Assembly: GCA_030323885.1 (NCBI GenBank)
Contig: CM059199.1
Location: 77,348,781 to 77,412,780, forward strand
Direction of reading: 5' to 3'
Source of the DNA: Branchipolynoe longqiensis
Lineage: Eukaryota; Annelida; Polychaeta; Phyllodocida; Polynoidae
Length of the DNA stretch: 64,000 bases
Under the pieces are notes generated by a model, which was not told the origin of the DNA, made no database searches, and saw nothing but the letters and a program-made list of their open reading frames with translations. The position numbers and the translations under genes are program-made. This document shows positions 21,370 to 32,455 of this stretch, one piece after another; positions within the stretch are counted from its first letter, which is position 1; every line of letters begins with the position of its first letter.

Positions 21370-22855
21370 TACACCCTGCACACATAGTGTACACATATTG
21401 TGCACATAGTGTACATAGACTGCACACACCCTGCACACATACTACACATACAATGTACACTGCACACATACTGCACATACGCTGCACACAGACTGCACAC
21501 ATTGTGTACACATAGTGTACAAATAGTGTACACATAGTATACACATAGTGTACATACACCGCACACACCCTGCACATACAGTGTACAATGCACACACCCT
21601 GCACACAGACTGCACACATAGTGTACACATGGTGTACAAATAGTGTACACATAGTGTACACATAATGTACATACACTGCACACACTCTGCACACATACTG
21701 CACACATACTGCACACATACAGTGCACACATGGTGTACAAATAGTGTACATACACTTTGTGTATGTACACACAGTGTGTATGTACACACAGTGTAGATGT
21801 CTGTACACACAGTGTGTATGTACACACAATGTAAATGTATGTACACACAGTATGTCTGTACACTCAGTGTGTATGTACACAGTGTACATGTGTGTAGACA
21901 CAATGTAGATGTCTGTACACACATTTTACATGTATGTACACACATTGTAGAAGTATGTACACACAGTGTGTCTGTACACACAGTGTGTTTGTACACACAG
22001 TGTAGCTGTATGTAAACACAGTGTAGATGTATGTATCCACAGTCAATGCTGTGTATGTACACACAATGTAGATGTCTGTACACACGGTGTGTCTGTACAC
22101 ACAATGTAGATGTCTGTGCACACAGTGTACATGATTGTACACACAATGTAGATGTCTGTACATACACTGTGTCTGTACACACAGTGTGTCTGTACACACA
22201 GTATGTCTGTACACCCAGTGTAGATGTACACACAGTGTAGATGTCTGTATATGCAGTGTAGATGTCTGTACACACCGTGTAGATGTACACACAGTGTGTC
22301 TGTACACACAGTATGCCTGTACACACAGTGTAGATGTATGTACACACAGTGTAGATATCTTTACACACAGTCTGTCTGTACACACAGTGTAGATGACTGT
22401 ACACAAAGTGTAGATGTCTGTACACACAGTGTATATATCTGTAAACACCATGTTGATGTTTGTACACACACTGTATATGTCTGTACACACATTGTATATG
22501 TATGTACACACATTGTATATGTATGTTCACACAGTGTGTCTGTACACACAGTGTGTTTATATACACAGTGTAGATGTCTGTCTACACAGTGTGTCTTTAC
22601 ACATGGTGTGTATGTACACACATTGTAGATGTCTGTACACACAGTGTATATGTCTGTACACATATTGTAGATGTCTGTCCACACAGTGTGTGTGTCCACA
22701 CAGTGTAGATGTCTGTACACACAGTTTAGATGTGTGTACACACATTGTAGATGTGTGTACACAAATTGTAGATGTATGTGCACACAGTGTAGATGTCTGT
22801 CCACCAATATGTATGTACACACATTGTAGATGTCTATGTAAAAGTCTACTTACAC
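21370..22855. repeat. GTACAC/GTGTAC-rich degenerate tandem array
   Basis: About 1.5 kb of ~20-21-bp units. The left part (to ~21740) is dominated by CACATAGTGTACA and the right part by GTACACACAGTGTAGATGTC. Half-sites GTACAC and GTGTAC face each other, so short palindromes recur throughout. Confidence 0.9.
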
Positions 22856-23280
22856 ACGTGACTCTTCGGGTCCCCTCGCCTCCAGGCCGCCTCCTGGTTC
22901 CACAAAATACACAAACACTGTCCAGCAACCAGCCACTGCCCGGCCAGGCCTCACGCGCCTCGACTACCTAAGCGCGGTCTGCCCATGTCTTGGGGCTAAT
23001 TTACTTAAACAGAGGCCGGCTTAGGCGCCGCTATTGCGTTAACCCCCCCCCCCCCCCCCCCCCCCCACACACACCGACACACCGACACCCCGCCACTCCC
23101 CGCCCCACCTCGCCACACCCTGCCCAGTACCAAGCACACCCCAGTTTGTGTGTGTTTGGGGTTACACTTAATCCTCTGATGCCTAATTTGTAAAGAGTTA
23201 AAGAAAGCCAACTCAACTGCTTATGACGTCATCGCATTACGTAATCCACCAGCTGACTTACCTGTGGGAGAAAACAGAAA
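22856..23280. other. Unique sequence with a 26-bp poly-C run
   Basis: No gene seen. A homopolymer C tract occupies about 23043-23068, followed by a CACACCGACACC-rich stretch. Confidence 0.7.
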
Positions 23281-23660
23281 ACAGTCATTAGAATCGGGAC
23301 AAAGTGGTGCACGGCAGCTCCTGCCTGTCGGTCTAAGCCTACCTAACACTTAAAGGTGCATAGTCCGACAGTCATTAGAATCGGGACAAAGTGGTGTCGG
23401 GCTAAGCCTACCTTACACTTAAAGGTGCATAGTCCGACAGTCATTAGAATCGGGACAAAGTGGTGCACGGCAGCTCCTGCCTGTCGGTCTAAGCCTACCT
23501 AACACTTAAAGGTGCATAGTCCGACAGTCATTAGAATCGGGACAAAGTGGTGTCGGACTAAGCCTACCTTACACTTAAAGGTGCATAGTCCGGCAGTCAT
23601 TAGAATCGGGACAAAGTGGTGTCGGACTAAGCCTACCTTACACTTAAAGGTGCATAGTCC
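23281..23660. repeat. Long/short tandem repeat containing a MITE end
   Basis: Five units start at ~23281, 23368, 23437, 23524 and 23592 with CAGTCATTAGAATCGGGACA. Spacings are 87, 69, 87, 68 and ~69 bp. The 87-bp form carries an extra GCACGGCAGCTCCTGCC-like block. Every unit ends TTAAAGGTGCATAGTCCG, which is the terminal sequence of the MITE that begins at 23644. Confidence 0.9.
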
Positions 23661-24000
23661 GATGGTTTTCAGTTTCTATTTTTTTCTGAGATAAACATAT
23701 AATGTTGGTCATTATAAATTATAATGTACCTTACTTTAGTTTGAAGTAACTTATATTTTGAATGGCTAACCTTTGAGGTCTTTGAGTTTTGACGTGCTAA
23801 TATGCTAAATTAGTTTTGGCAAGCACGCCAAAACTCTGACACCATTGGCTTCTGCAGTAACAGGTTACATTAAATTGTATTCCCTTCTATGTGGCGACAA
23901 AATAAGTGTGCCAGTATCGAAGTTCGATATGTAGAATCTAATCTAGATAACGTTTTTGGTTTTGAAAACTTGATGCTTTTATCGGACTGTGCAGCTTTAA
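23644..24000 (-). mobile_element. 357-bp MITE with TTAA ends, copy 1
   Basis: It starts TTAAAGGTGCATAGTCCGAT and ends ATCGGACTGTGCAGCTTTAA, which are inverted repeats (~19 bp). It has the same length as the copy at 24177-24533 and matches its reverse complement along the whole length. No coding capacity. TTAA at both ends could be a target duplication (piggyBac-like) or part of the terminal repeat. Confidence 0.8.
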
Positions 24001-24023
24001 CATCTTGCCCCACTTTTATAGGA

Positions 24024-24085
24024 AGCTGGTCGGTCGTTAGAGTTTTACGTCCTGGCAACATCTAAGGCCATATGAGGACGGGCAC
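24024..24085 (-). mobile_element. SINE 3' end fragment
   Basis: GAGTTTTACGTCCTGGCAAC followed by ATCTAAGGCCATATGAGGAC is the reverse complement of the tRNA-headed SINE terminus. Confidence 0.65.
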
Positions 24086-24176
24086 TTAGAATGTATTGCC
24101 ACCACGTTCTGAGTCAGTTCTTACTGGCTCACACGACATGATTCCGCATTTCCACCATTGTTTTTAGATAAATATA

Positions 24177-24533
24177 TTAAAGCTGCATAGTCCGATAAAC
24201 CATCAAATTTCCAAAACCAAAATAATTATTTACATTTGATTCTACATATCGAAATTCGATACTGGTGCACTTATTAAGCATTTGTTGCCGTAGAAGGGAA
24301 TACTGAGGCAATTAAATAGAACGTGTTACTGCAGACACCTGTCGTGTCAGCGTTTTGAACGCTTGCCAAAACTAATTTGACATATTTATGCTTCAAATAT
24401 CTCAAAGGTTAGTTATTTAAAATATTTAAACAACTACTTCAAACTAAAGTAATGTAGACTATAACAATCAAAGTAATATTTTATCTCAGAAAAATGACAG
24501 AAACCTAAAAATCAGCGGACTATGAAACTTTAA
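24177..24533 (+). mobile_element. 357-bp MITE with TTAA ends, copy 2
   Basis: It starts TTAAAGCTGCATAGTCCGAT and ends with GCGGACTATGAAACTTTAA. Internal landmarks shared with copy 1 are GATTCTACATATCGAA, GTTACTGCAGA, TTGCCAAAACTAATTT and ATCTCAAAGGTTAG. It faces opposite to copy 1, so the pair forms a large imperfect palindrome with ~176 bp between. Confidence 0.8.
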
Positions 24534-25509
24534 GGTCGATGGTTGTAATCTAGTTGAGTGTAGTTGGAGTAACATATTAAAATGTAAATTCTGAAGATAT
24601 TTGAGGGGGAATACAAAGTAGCGTGTTTTAAAAGTCTAAGCGCGAAGATAATGTTGGTGTGTCTGACTTGCTGGACACACGCTTTGCTTGCCGTCTTCGA
24701 CATCGGGGCGCCAGGCTGCACTACATCTTTAATGAGTGCACGTGTACCCAAGTTAGGGATGTTTTCATCGGTTTATCCGGTTCTATTGTCTGTTTATGCA
24801 CTCATGTCGACCCGTGTGCAATCTAGGTATATAATAATAATAACATATTTATTTCCAAATGGTCAATGTACACACAAGTTGATATTTATATTAGTAAATT
24901 TCTTACATGAAGGAGAACGCAGAAGTACAATACTTATGAGGTGCTTTAAAAAATAGACACATACATTGTCTATACCACATAGAAATAATAAATAGAAAAT
25001 AAATGTAAAAAGCATATCAACATTACCCTCAATACGGGCATGTAGGTATGTGTATGTGTGTCTGTGTGCCTGTGTGTACATGTGTGTCTGTGTGTCTGTG
25101 TGTACATGTGTGTATTTTGACGAGTTCAAATGGCACCAGTCAACTATTGTGTTATCAAACAAGACGATGTAAAACTAAAACCTCACACAAATGACATTAG
25201 CAGTCATTTCGTGTTGGTGTGAAGTCATGTTGGTGGGACATTTCTGCGTCAATTCATTTGACAAATGTGCAGCACAAAAAAACACGAACCCCTGTTTTAC
25301 AAATGTGCAACACAAAACACAAACTCCTGTTTTACAAATGTGCAGCACAAAACACGACCCCCTGTTTACCTTGGGAGAGACAGTCGATACCAGAAAGTGG
25401 CAACCACCCAAAATGAACACTTCCCAATAATAACAAAAGCCGAATGTTCTGAGGATGGAATAAACAATTAGCGGCGTCATTCTGCCGCTCCGTTCTGCGC
25501 CCCACCTCC
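24534..25509. other. No gene seen; small repeats
   Basis: Mostly unique AT-rich sequence. A TGTGTGTCTG-type simple repeat lies at ~25045-25110. Three units of ~35 bp (ACAAATGTGCAGCACAAAAC...CCCTGTTTT) lie at 25260-25370. Confidence 0.6.
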
Positions 25510-26240
25510 CGGTGTGGCACCCGGTGTGCGTGTGTGTGTGCGTGTGTGCGTGTGTGCGTGTGTGTGAGTGTGTGTGCGCGTGTGTGTGAGTGTGTGTGTG
25601 AGTGTGTGTGCATGCGTGTGTGAGTGTGTGTGAGTGTGTGTGCATGTGTGTGAGTGTGTGTGCGTGTGTGTGTGCGTGTGTGTGAGTGTGTGCATGCGTG
25701 TGTGAGTGTGTGAGTGTGTGCATGTGTGTGTGAGTGTGTGTGTGAGTGTGTGTGAGTGTGTGTGAGTGTGTGTGAGAGTGTGTGCATGGGTGTGTGTGCA
25801 CATGTGTATGTGTGAGTGTGTGAGTCTGAGTGTGTGAGTGTGTGTGTGAGTATGTGCATGTGTTCATGTGTGTGAGTGTGTGAGTGTGTGAGTGTGTGAG
25901 TGTGTGAGTTTGTGAGTGTGAGTGTGTGAGTGTGTGAATGTGTGAGTGTGTGAGTGCGTGAGTGTGTGAGTGTGTGTGAGTGTGTGTGAGTGTGTGTGAG
26001 TGTGTGTGAGTGTGTGTGAGTGTGTGTGAATGTGTGTGTGAGTGTGTGCATGGGTGTGTGGGTGGGTGTGAGTGTGTGTGAGTATGTGCATGTGCACATT
26101 CGTGTGTGAGTGTGTGCGTGTGTGTGAGCGCGTGTGTGTGGTGTGTGTGCGTTTGTTTGTTGTGGTTTTACGTCCGAGCAACATCTAAGGTGTGTGCGCG
26201 TGTGTGTGGATGTGTGCGTGTGGGTGTCGCCTACCAAACC
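25510..26240. repeat. TG/TGTGAG low-complexity tract
   Basis: About 730 bp of GTGTGAGTG, GTGTGCATG and GTGTGCGTG variants. A 38-bp SINE 3' end (GGTTTTACGTCCGAGCAACA) interrupts it at ~26152-26189 on the minus strand. Long Thr/His-rich minus-strand frames here are artefacts. Confidence 0.9.
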
Positions 26241-26633
26241 GTCCATGTGTGAGGGACCCCCCGGTGTTACCTTGGCAACCTAACAAAGCGTTTACGGCCG
26301 GTGTGCAGACCGGAAGTGGCCCGTGGGCTGGCGCCTGGTGGGACTGAGGACACTCACACCCAGCAGCACCCGACCGACTGAGAACCAGCGGCAGCGTCTC
26401 GTCAAGAGCTTTAATGTGCGGTCGTCTCAACGAGACGAGCCAGCAGCAACGGGCAGCAGTGCTGGTGGCAGGGTGAGGGTGGCAGGTGGCAGGTGGTGTG
26501 GCAGGTATGTGTGGTAGGTGACATGTATGTACAGAAGGTGGCAGGGTTGTGTGGCAGATTGGAGGCAGGTATGTGTGGCAGGTGACAAGTGGCGTATCAG
26601 CAGACATGGTGGTGTGTTTGAATGTTATTTTAA
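26241..26633. other. No gene seen; minor GGCAGGTG repeats
   Basis: Unique GC-richer sequence, then GGCAGGTGGCAGGTGGTGTG and related short repeats at ~26465-26600. Confidence 0.5.
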
Positions 26634-27755
26634 TTTTAAGCTGCATGATCCGATTAATTTTATTTTTCAGAAACACAAACACTGGTACAGGGGTCAAACA
26701 CTGAGTGTACTAAGTGTCTAAACACAAACACTGGTACAGGTGTCAAACACTGAGCATGCTAAGTGTCTAAGCACAAACACTGGTACAGGCATCAAACACT
26801 GAGTGCACTAGGTGTCTAAACACAAACACTGGTACAGGCATCAAACACTGAGCGTGCTAAGTGTCTAAACACAAACACTGGTACAGGCATCAAACACTGA
26901 GCATGCTAAGTGTCTAAACACAAACACTGGTACAGGCATCAAACACTGAGTGCACTAGGTGTCTAAACACAAACACTGGTACAGGCGTCAAACACTGAGC
27001 GCACTAGGTGTCTAAACACAAACACTGGTACAGGCATCAAACACTGAGCATGCTAAGTGTCTAAACACAAACACTGGTACAGGCATCAAACACTGAGTGC
27101 GCTAGGTGTCTAAACACAAACACTGGTACAGGCATCAAACACTGAGTGTGCTAAGTGTCTAAACACAAACACTGGTACAGGCATCAAACACTGAGCGTGC
27201 TAAGTGTCTAAACACAAACACTGGTACAGGCATCAAACACTGAGCATGCTAAGTGTCTAAACACAAACACTGGTACAGGCGTCAAATACTGAGCATGCTA
27301 AGTGTCTAAACACAAACACTGGTACAGGCATCAAACACTGAGCGCACTAGGTGTCTAAACACAAACACTGGTACAGGCATCACACACTGAGTGTGCTAAG
27401 TGTCTAAACACAAACACTGGTACAGGCATCAAATACTGAGCATGCTAAGTGTCTAAACACAAACACTGGTACAGGCATCAAACACTGAGCGCGCTAAGTG
27501 TCTAAACACAAACAGTGGTACAGGCATCAAGCACTGAGTGTGCTAGGTGTCTAAGATCTGCTGCTAGGTTCGAGGGGAAAGCAGATAATGCCACTTCCAC
27601 ATCGCAATTAATTGTTTGTGCGACCATCGAATTTAATGTAGCATATTTCCGCCTCAAATCTATCAAATAAAATAAAAACCTTTAAAATGAAAATCACTTC
27701 AAATCGCAGCAAAATGCGATTATAACAATCAAATAATTTATATACTGTAAATGTT
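26634..27755 (+). mobile_element. Copy of the 357-bp MITE with a satellite expanded inside it
   Basis: The left end TTTTAAGCTGCATGATCCGA matches the MITE start. The right part (27640-27755) shares the CTCAAAT...ACTTCAAA...GATTATAACAATCAAA order with copy 2. The 49-bp satellite fills the middle. The homology is diverged, so this is inference from two matching segments in the right order and orientation. Confidence 0.5.
26671..27555. repeat. 49-bp satellite array, ~18 copies
   Basis: Unit AAACACAAACACTGGTACAG, then GCATCAAACACTGAGCGTGC, then TAAGTGTCT. Variation is concentrated in the G[T/C][G/A][T/C][G/A] block before CTA[A/G]G. Confidence 0.95.
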
Positions 27756-27798
27756 TGTATAGGTCAAGTTTAGAATTAAGACATGTAAAGGGCAAAAA

Positions 27799-28047
27799 CC
27801 GGGCTCAGTGGCCGAATCCGTAGAGTGCAGTCATCCTGGTCGAGTCAAACCAATGACATAAACATGATACTTGTTGCTTCCTAGCCTGGCGCTCGGCATT
27901 AATAGGATAGGGCAACGACTGTGTGACTGAGTGGGATATTGGGTCATGGTGCCAGTGGCCTGATTTCCAAGTGGGGCAGCTTTATAAAGTTGCCATGACT
28001 GTGCCCTGTCACAAATCGATACCCATCCTGATATTACATGTTGCTAT
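27799..28047 (+). mobile_element. SINE copy with shortened head
   Basis: It has a truncated tRNA part (GGCCGAATCCGTAGAG), then GTCGAGTCAAACCAATGAC and the family body to GATGTTGCTATGATG-like sequence. It ends in an (ATC) microsatellite at 28048-28068 in place of the AAC tail. Confidence 0.75.
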
Positions 28048-28334
28048 GATGTCATCATCATCATCATCATGCTGTCGGACGTGATGCGACAAAGACTGCT
28101 TCTATTACTTGACTGCCGCTCTCCATTTTCTGCTGTGAGAGTGATGTCCATGAGTCGGTCTCAATGTCGCTCAGCTTCAGGTTTCTATGATGTAAAACCG
28201 CAAGAACCAACCAACCTAATGCTAGGTACACACCTACCGTCTACGACTCGCGCACTAAAACTCAGGAAAAGGTCTCATATATTAACAAGTAAAGTAACCA
28301 ACCAGCAACATGCTGTAAAGTAACCAGATGTCAC

Positions 28335-29070
28335 TGATGTGTGGGGTGTATGACCGTGTGTGTTAGGGGCTGTGGCCGGGGTGTGTGGGTGTGTGGGGTG
28401 TATGACCGGTGTGTGCTTGGGGGTGTGGCCGGGGTGGTGTTTGGGTGTATAACGGTGTGTGTTTGGGGTGTGCCGGTGTTGGTGCATGGGGGGGTATGAC
28501 CGGTGTGGTGTTTTGTGTGGGGTGTATGACCGTGTGTGTTTGGGGTTGTGGCCGGGGTGTGTGGATGTGTGGGGTGTATGACCGGTGTGTGTTTGGGGGT
28601 GTGGCCGGGGTGTGGGTGTGTAGGGTGTATGACCGGTGTGTGTTTGGGGGTGTGGCCGGGGTTGGTGGGGTGTATGAACGTGTGTGTTTGGGGTGTGGCC
28701 CGGTGTGTGCATGTCGTGTTTACACCCGGTGTGTGTTTGAGGGGTGGTGGCCGGGTGTTGGGTGTGGTGGGGTGTATGACCGGTGTGTGTTTGGGGTGTG
28801 GCGGGGAGGGGATGTGTTGGGTGTATGACCGGTGTGTGTTTGGGGGTGTGGCCGGGGTCTGGGTGTGTAGGGTGTATGACCGGTGTGTGTTTGGGGTGGG
28901 GTCGCCGGGGTGTGTGTGTGTGGTGTATGAACGGTGTGTGTGGGGGGTGTATGAACGGTGTGTGTTTGGGGGTGTGGCCAGGGTGTGTGTGTGGGGGGGT
29001 GTATGACCGGTGTGTGTTTGGGGGTGTGTGTGGGTGTGTGGGTGTGTGGGGTGTGGCCAGTGTGTGTGGA
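28335..29070. repeat. GT-rich minisatellite, ~50-bp unit, ~14 copies
   Basis: Core blocks are GTATGACCGGTGTGTGTTTG, GGGGTGTGGCCGGGGTGTG and GGTGTGTGGGGT. Frequent G-run clusters give it quadruplex potential on the plus strand. Confidence 0.9.
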
Positions 29071-29184
29071 GCTCCCCCCCCTCCCCACCACCCACTCATC
29101 ATCAGAAGGCCCCTGTTACACGTGATTACACCACGTGAACCTGACAGCGCCTAACCCGGTGTTTCGGTTTCCGCGGCACACCAG

Positions 29185-29940
29185 GGCCCGTATGCATGGA
29201 ACTGTGTTAGCGGCGTGTGGTGTTATACCTCTAACTCCGGGTACCTATCACCGGTTATCGGAGTCGTAGAGAACTATGTCAAGCCATATGCATGGGCGCT
29301 TAAACGGTGAGTGTTAGCTAAACGTGAATGTATTTATAGATTTGGGAAATCCCTCTGCGTTTGTAGCCATATATTAGGCTCAAATCTATTCAATGCGACC
29401 ATATTTAACAGAATTACATACGCAATAAGTGAAATTTAATCAATTTAACCCTAAATTCGAAGCGTTATTAAGGCTACCCGCCCCATTGGCGGCGATATTA
29501 ATAGTTATATTTTCGAATCGACGAACGTAAAGTAAACAAATCGCCGCAGCCTCCGCATCGACGTCGCTGTCCATACTGGCGGCAGCGGCGGTTTGTTTAC
29601 TGTAGGTTTGTCGATTCGAAAATATAACTATTAATATCGCCGCCAATGCAGCGGTAGCCTTAATAACGCTTTGAATTTAGGGTTAAATTGATCAAATGTC
29701 ACTTATTGCGTATGTAATTCTGTTAAATATGGTCGCATTGAATAGATTTGGGCTCCATCCTGACACTAACCTAGCACTAACACCACTGTAAACCTGCTAT
29801 GAGCAGAGTTAGAATTCCGGATTTAAACGCACGGTGTTAGGCCTAACACTGCTCCATGCATACAAACTTTTCGGCGTTAAACCAGAAATCCCGCCTTAAA
29901 CGCGTTTTGACACGGTAACACCGCTCCATGCATACGGGCC
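29185..29940. mobile_element. Fold-back MITE 1 (GGCCCGTATGCATG family), ~756 bp
   Basis: It starts GGCCCGTATGCATGGAACTG and ends CGCTCCATGCATACGGGCC, flanked by CAG on both sides (29182-29184, 29941-29943). The interior is itself a large palindrome. The block around 29400-29545 is repeated inverted at ~29595-29755, sharing TTAACCCTAAATTCGAAGCG, GGCGGCGATATTAATAG and CGATTCGAAAATATAAC, around a GC-rich centre at ~29555. No coding capacity. Confidence 0.8.
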
Positions 29941-29943
29941 CAG

Positions 29944-30659
29944 GGGCCATATGCAGGAGTCAGTGTTAGTGAGGCAAAATGCTGTTTGGCGGGAATTCCG
30001 GTTTAGCGGCGAAAAATGGTATGCACGAGTCAGTGTTAGGCCTAACACCAAACGCTTAACCGGTGTTACGTTACCCCTAAAAAATATTAGGTTTACCAAG
30101 TTTATTAGGCCCAAATCTATTCAATGCTGTCATATTTAACAGAATTAAACACGCAGCAAGTGAAATTTGATCAATTTAACCCTAAATTCGAAGCGTTATC
30201 AAGGCCACCGCCGCATTGGCGGCGATATTAACAGTTATATTTTCGAATCGACGAACGTAAAGTAAACAAATCGCCGTCGCATCGACATCGCTTTTCATAC
30301 TGGCGGCGGCGGCGGTTTGTTTACCCTACGCTCGTCGATTCGAAAATATAACCATTAATATCGCCGCCAATGCGGCGGTAGCCCCAATAACGCTTCGAAT
30401 TTAGGGTTAAATTGATAAAACCTCACCTATCACGTATGTAATTCTGTTAACCATGACCGCATTCAACAGATTTGAGCCTAATATATGGCTACAAACGCAG
30501 AGGGATTTCCCAAATCTTTAAATAAATTCACGTTTAGCTATAATGAAAGTGTTACGCGCTCCTGCATACGACTTGACACAGTTCCCGACGTCGGTGATAG
30601 CTAAACGGTAACAGGCTCTAACACCAAACCCCGCTAACACTGACTCCTGCATATGGGTC
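29944..30659. mobile_element. Fold-back MITE 2, ~716 bp, abutting MITE 1
   Basis: It starts GGGCCATATGCAGGAGTCAG and ends CTGACTCCTGCATATGGGTC, between CAG triplets at 29941-29943 and 30660-30662. The interior palindrome (arms ~30100-30270 and ~30310-30480) is the same as in MITE 1, including AAACAAATCGCCG and the CGATTCGAAAATATAAC block. Its outer termini differ from those of MITE 1, so it is a distinct subfamily with a shared core. Confidence 0.8.
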
Positions 30660-31100
30660 CAGTTTGCCAGGGACACATCCATTCAAATGCATTGTCAATT
30701 GCCGTGAGCAAATCTTCATACAGAAAAAGTCAAATATCTCTCAAATTACACCACCTAGAAACAAATTGCTTGGTACACATATAAAAAACATGTTTACCAA
30801 AAAGACTATATTAAATTGATAAGGTTGGGGTTCTGGATTTCTATTAATTTTGAATAAAACTAATGTTTTGCACTGCGCATACCGTCAAACACAAGGCATT
30901 GTCAATGGTCGTGAGCAATGTTCAAACAGAAAATACAGAAAAAGTGAAATATCTCTAAAACCACACCATCTAGAAACAAATCGTTTGGTACACATATAGA
31001 AAACATCTTTACCAAAAACATTATATTAAATTCATAAGGTTAGTGACAATGCTGTTCGATTTTGATGCATGTGCAGAAGCGATGTGTCCCTCGCAAACTG
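30660..31100. mobile_element. MITE 3, ~440 bp, TIR CAGTTTGCCAGGGACACATC
   Basis: The left end CCAGTTTGCCAGGGACACAT (30659-30678) and right end ATGTGTCCCTCGCAAACTGG (31082-31101) are inverted repeats with one mismatch. The inside holds two direct copies of ~140 bp (about 30690-30825 and 30895-31040) sharing CATTGTCAATxGxCGTGAGC and GAAACAAATxGxTTGGTACAC. It begins at the CAG that ends MITE 2. Confidence 0.7.
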
Positions 31101-31122
31101 GTGTGCCGCGGAAACTGCAACA

Positions 31123-31847
31123 CCAGCCCGCCACCTAAATGAGCCCTCAGCACGCCGCACAGCGCCTAACCCGGCCCACCACCTAAATGAGCCCTCAGCA
31201 CGCCGCACAGCGCCACCTAAATGAGCCCTAAGCATGCAGCACAGCACCTAACCCGGCCCGCCACCTAAATGAGCCCTCAGCACGCCGCACAGCACCTAAC
31301 CCGGCCCGCCACCTAAATGAGCCCTCAGCACGCAGCACAGCGCCTAACCCGGCCCGCCACCTAAATGAGCACTCAGCACACCGCACAGCACCTAACCCGG
31401 CCCGCCACCTAAATGAGCCCTCAGCATGCCGCACAGCGCCTAACCCGGCCCACCACCTAAATGAGCCCTCAGCACGCCGCACAGCGCCTAACCCGGCCCG
31501 CCACCTAAATGAGCCCTCAGCACGCCGCACAGCACCTAACCCGGCCCATCACCTAAATGAGACCTCAGCACGCCGCACAGCGCCTAACCCGGCCCGACAC
31601 CTAAATGAGACCTCAGCACACCGCACAGCGCCTAACCCGGCCCGACACCTAAATGAGCCCTCAGCACGCCGCACAACAGCTAACCCGGCCCACCACCTAA
31701 ATGAGTCCTCAGCACGCCACACAGTGCCTAACCCGGCCTAAGCCGGCCTAACCCGGCCCGCCACCTAAATGAGCCCTTAGCATGCAGAACAGGGCCTAAC
31801 CCGGGCTGCCAACTAAATGAGCCCTCAGCACGATGCACAGTGCCTAA
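31123..31847. repeat. 48-bp minisatellite, left part, ~15 copies
   Basis: Unit CCTAACCCGGCCCGCCACCT, AAATGAGCCCTCAGCACGCC, GCACAGCG. It ends at the TAA target of the MITE at 31848 and resumes at 32456. Confidence 0.95.
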
Positions 31848-32455
31848 AGGGCGCATTCCTTACACGTGGTATGCGGCATGCGGCATGCAGCATGCGAATG
31901 GCGTGATTCCTTACACGTGGCATGCGGCATGCAGCGAGGCATATAAAAGCCCCTGCAGTGTGTGTAGTGTATGTATTGTATGTATTGTATGTAGTGTATG
32001 TAGTGTGTGTAGTGTATGTAGTGTGTGTAGTGTGTGCAGTGTGTGTAGTGTATGTAGTGTATGTAGTGTACATAGTGTATGAAGTGTATGTAGTGTACAT
32101 AGTGTATGTAGTGTATGTAGTGTACATAGTGTATGTAGTGTATGTAGTGTACATAGGGTATGCAGTGTATGTAATGTGCATCTCCCGGGTGACCACCTCC
32201 CATCAGCACCCTTGTGTCCGTAATTATCAGTCGCCTCCTCTTGCCTTAAACCAATGGACAAATGCGACTGATGGTTTTCTATTCGCACCCCCGTGCCGCA
32301 TGCCGCATGCCGCACCGATCGCCACAGGGACTGATCGAGTTGATGCATTTTCGCATACCGCATGTAAGGAATGTAGTCCATTGACTTCAAGGCGTTTCGA
32401 TTTTTTGCCGCATTCACATTCGCATGCCGCATGCCACGTGTAAGGAATGCGCCCT
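31848..32455. mobile_element. 608-bp MITE with TAA duplication, inserted in the 48-bp minisatellite
   Basis: It starts AGGGCGCATTCCTTACACGT and ends ACGTGTAAGGAATGCGCCCT. The terminal inverted repeat is ~35 bp and also carries GGCATGCGGCATGC. TAA is duplicated on each side (31845-31847 and 32456-32458). The surrounding array gives the empty site GCCTAACCC. A 3-bp TWA duplication and this length fit a PIF/Harbinger-type non-autonomous element. Inside is a TGTATGTAGTG-type microsatellite (31955-32180). Confidence 0.85.

Noticed and set aside
21442..22566. 374-codon minus-strand frame
   Set aside because: Low-complexity Cys/Val/Tyr repeat from the GTACAC array. Overlapping frames on both strands look the same.
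23281..23660. CRISPR-like array
   Set aside because: Repeats are contiguous tandem units without unique spacers, and the context is eukaryotic. The same applies to the other arrays.
25332..26246. Thr/His-rich minus-strand frames
   Set aside because: Translation of TG/TGTGAG low-complexity DNA. No start context or conserved domain.
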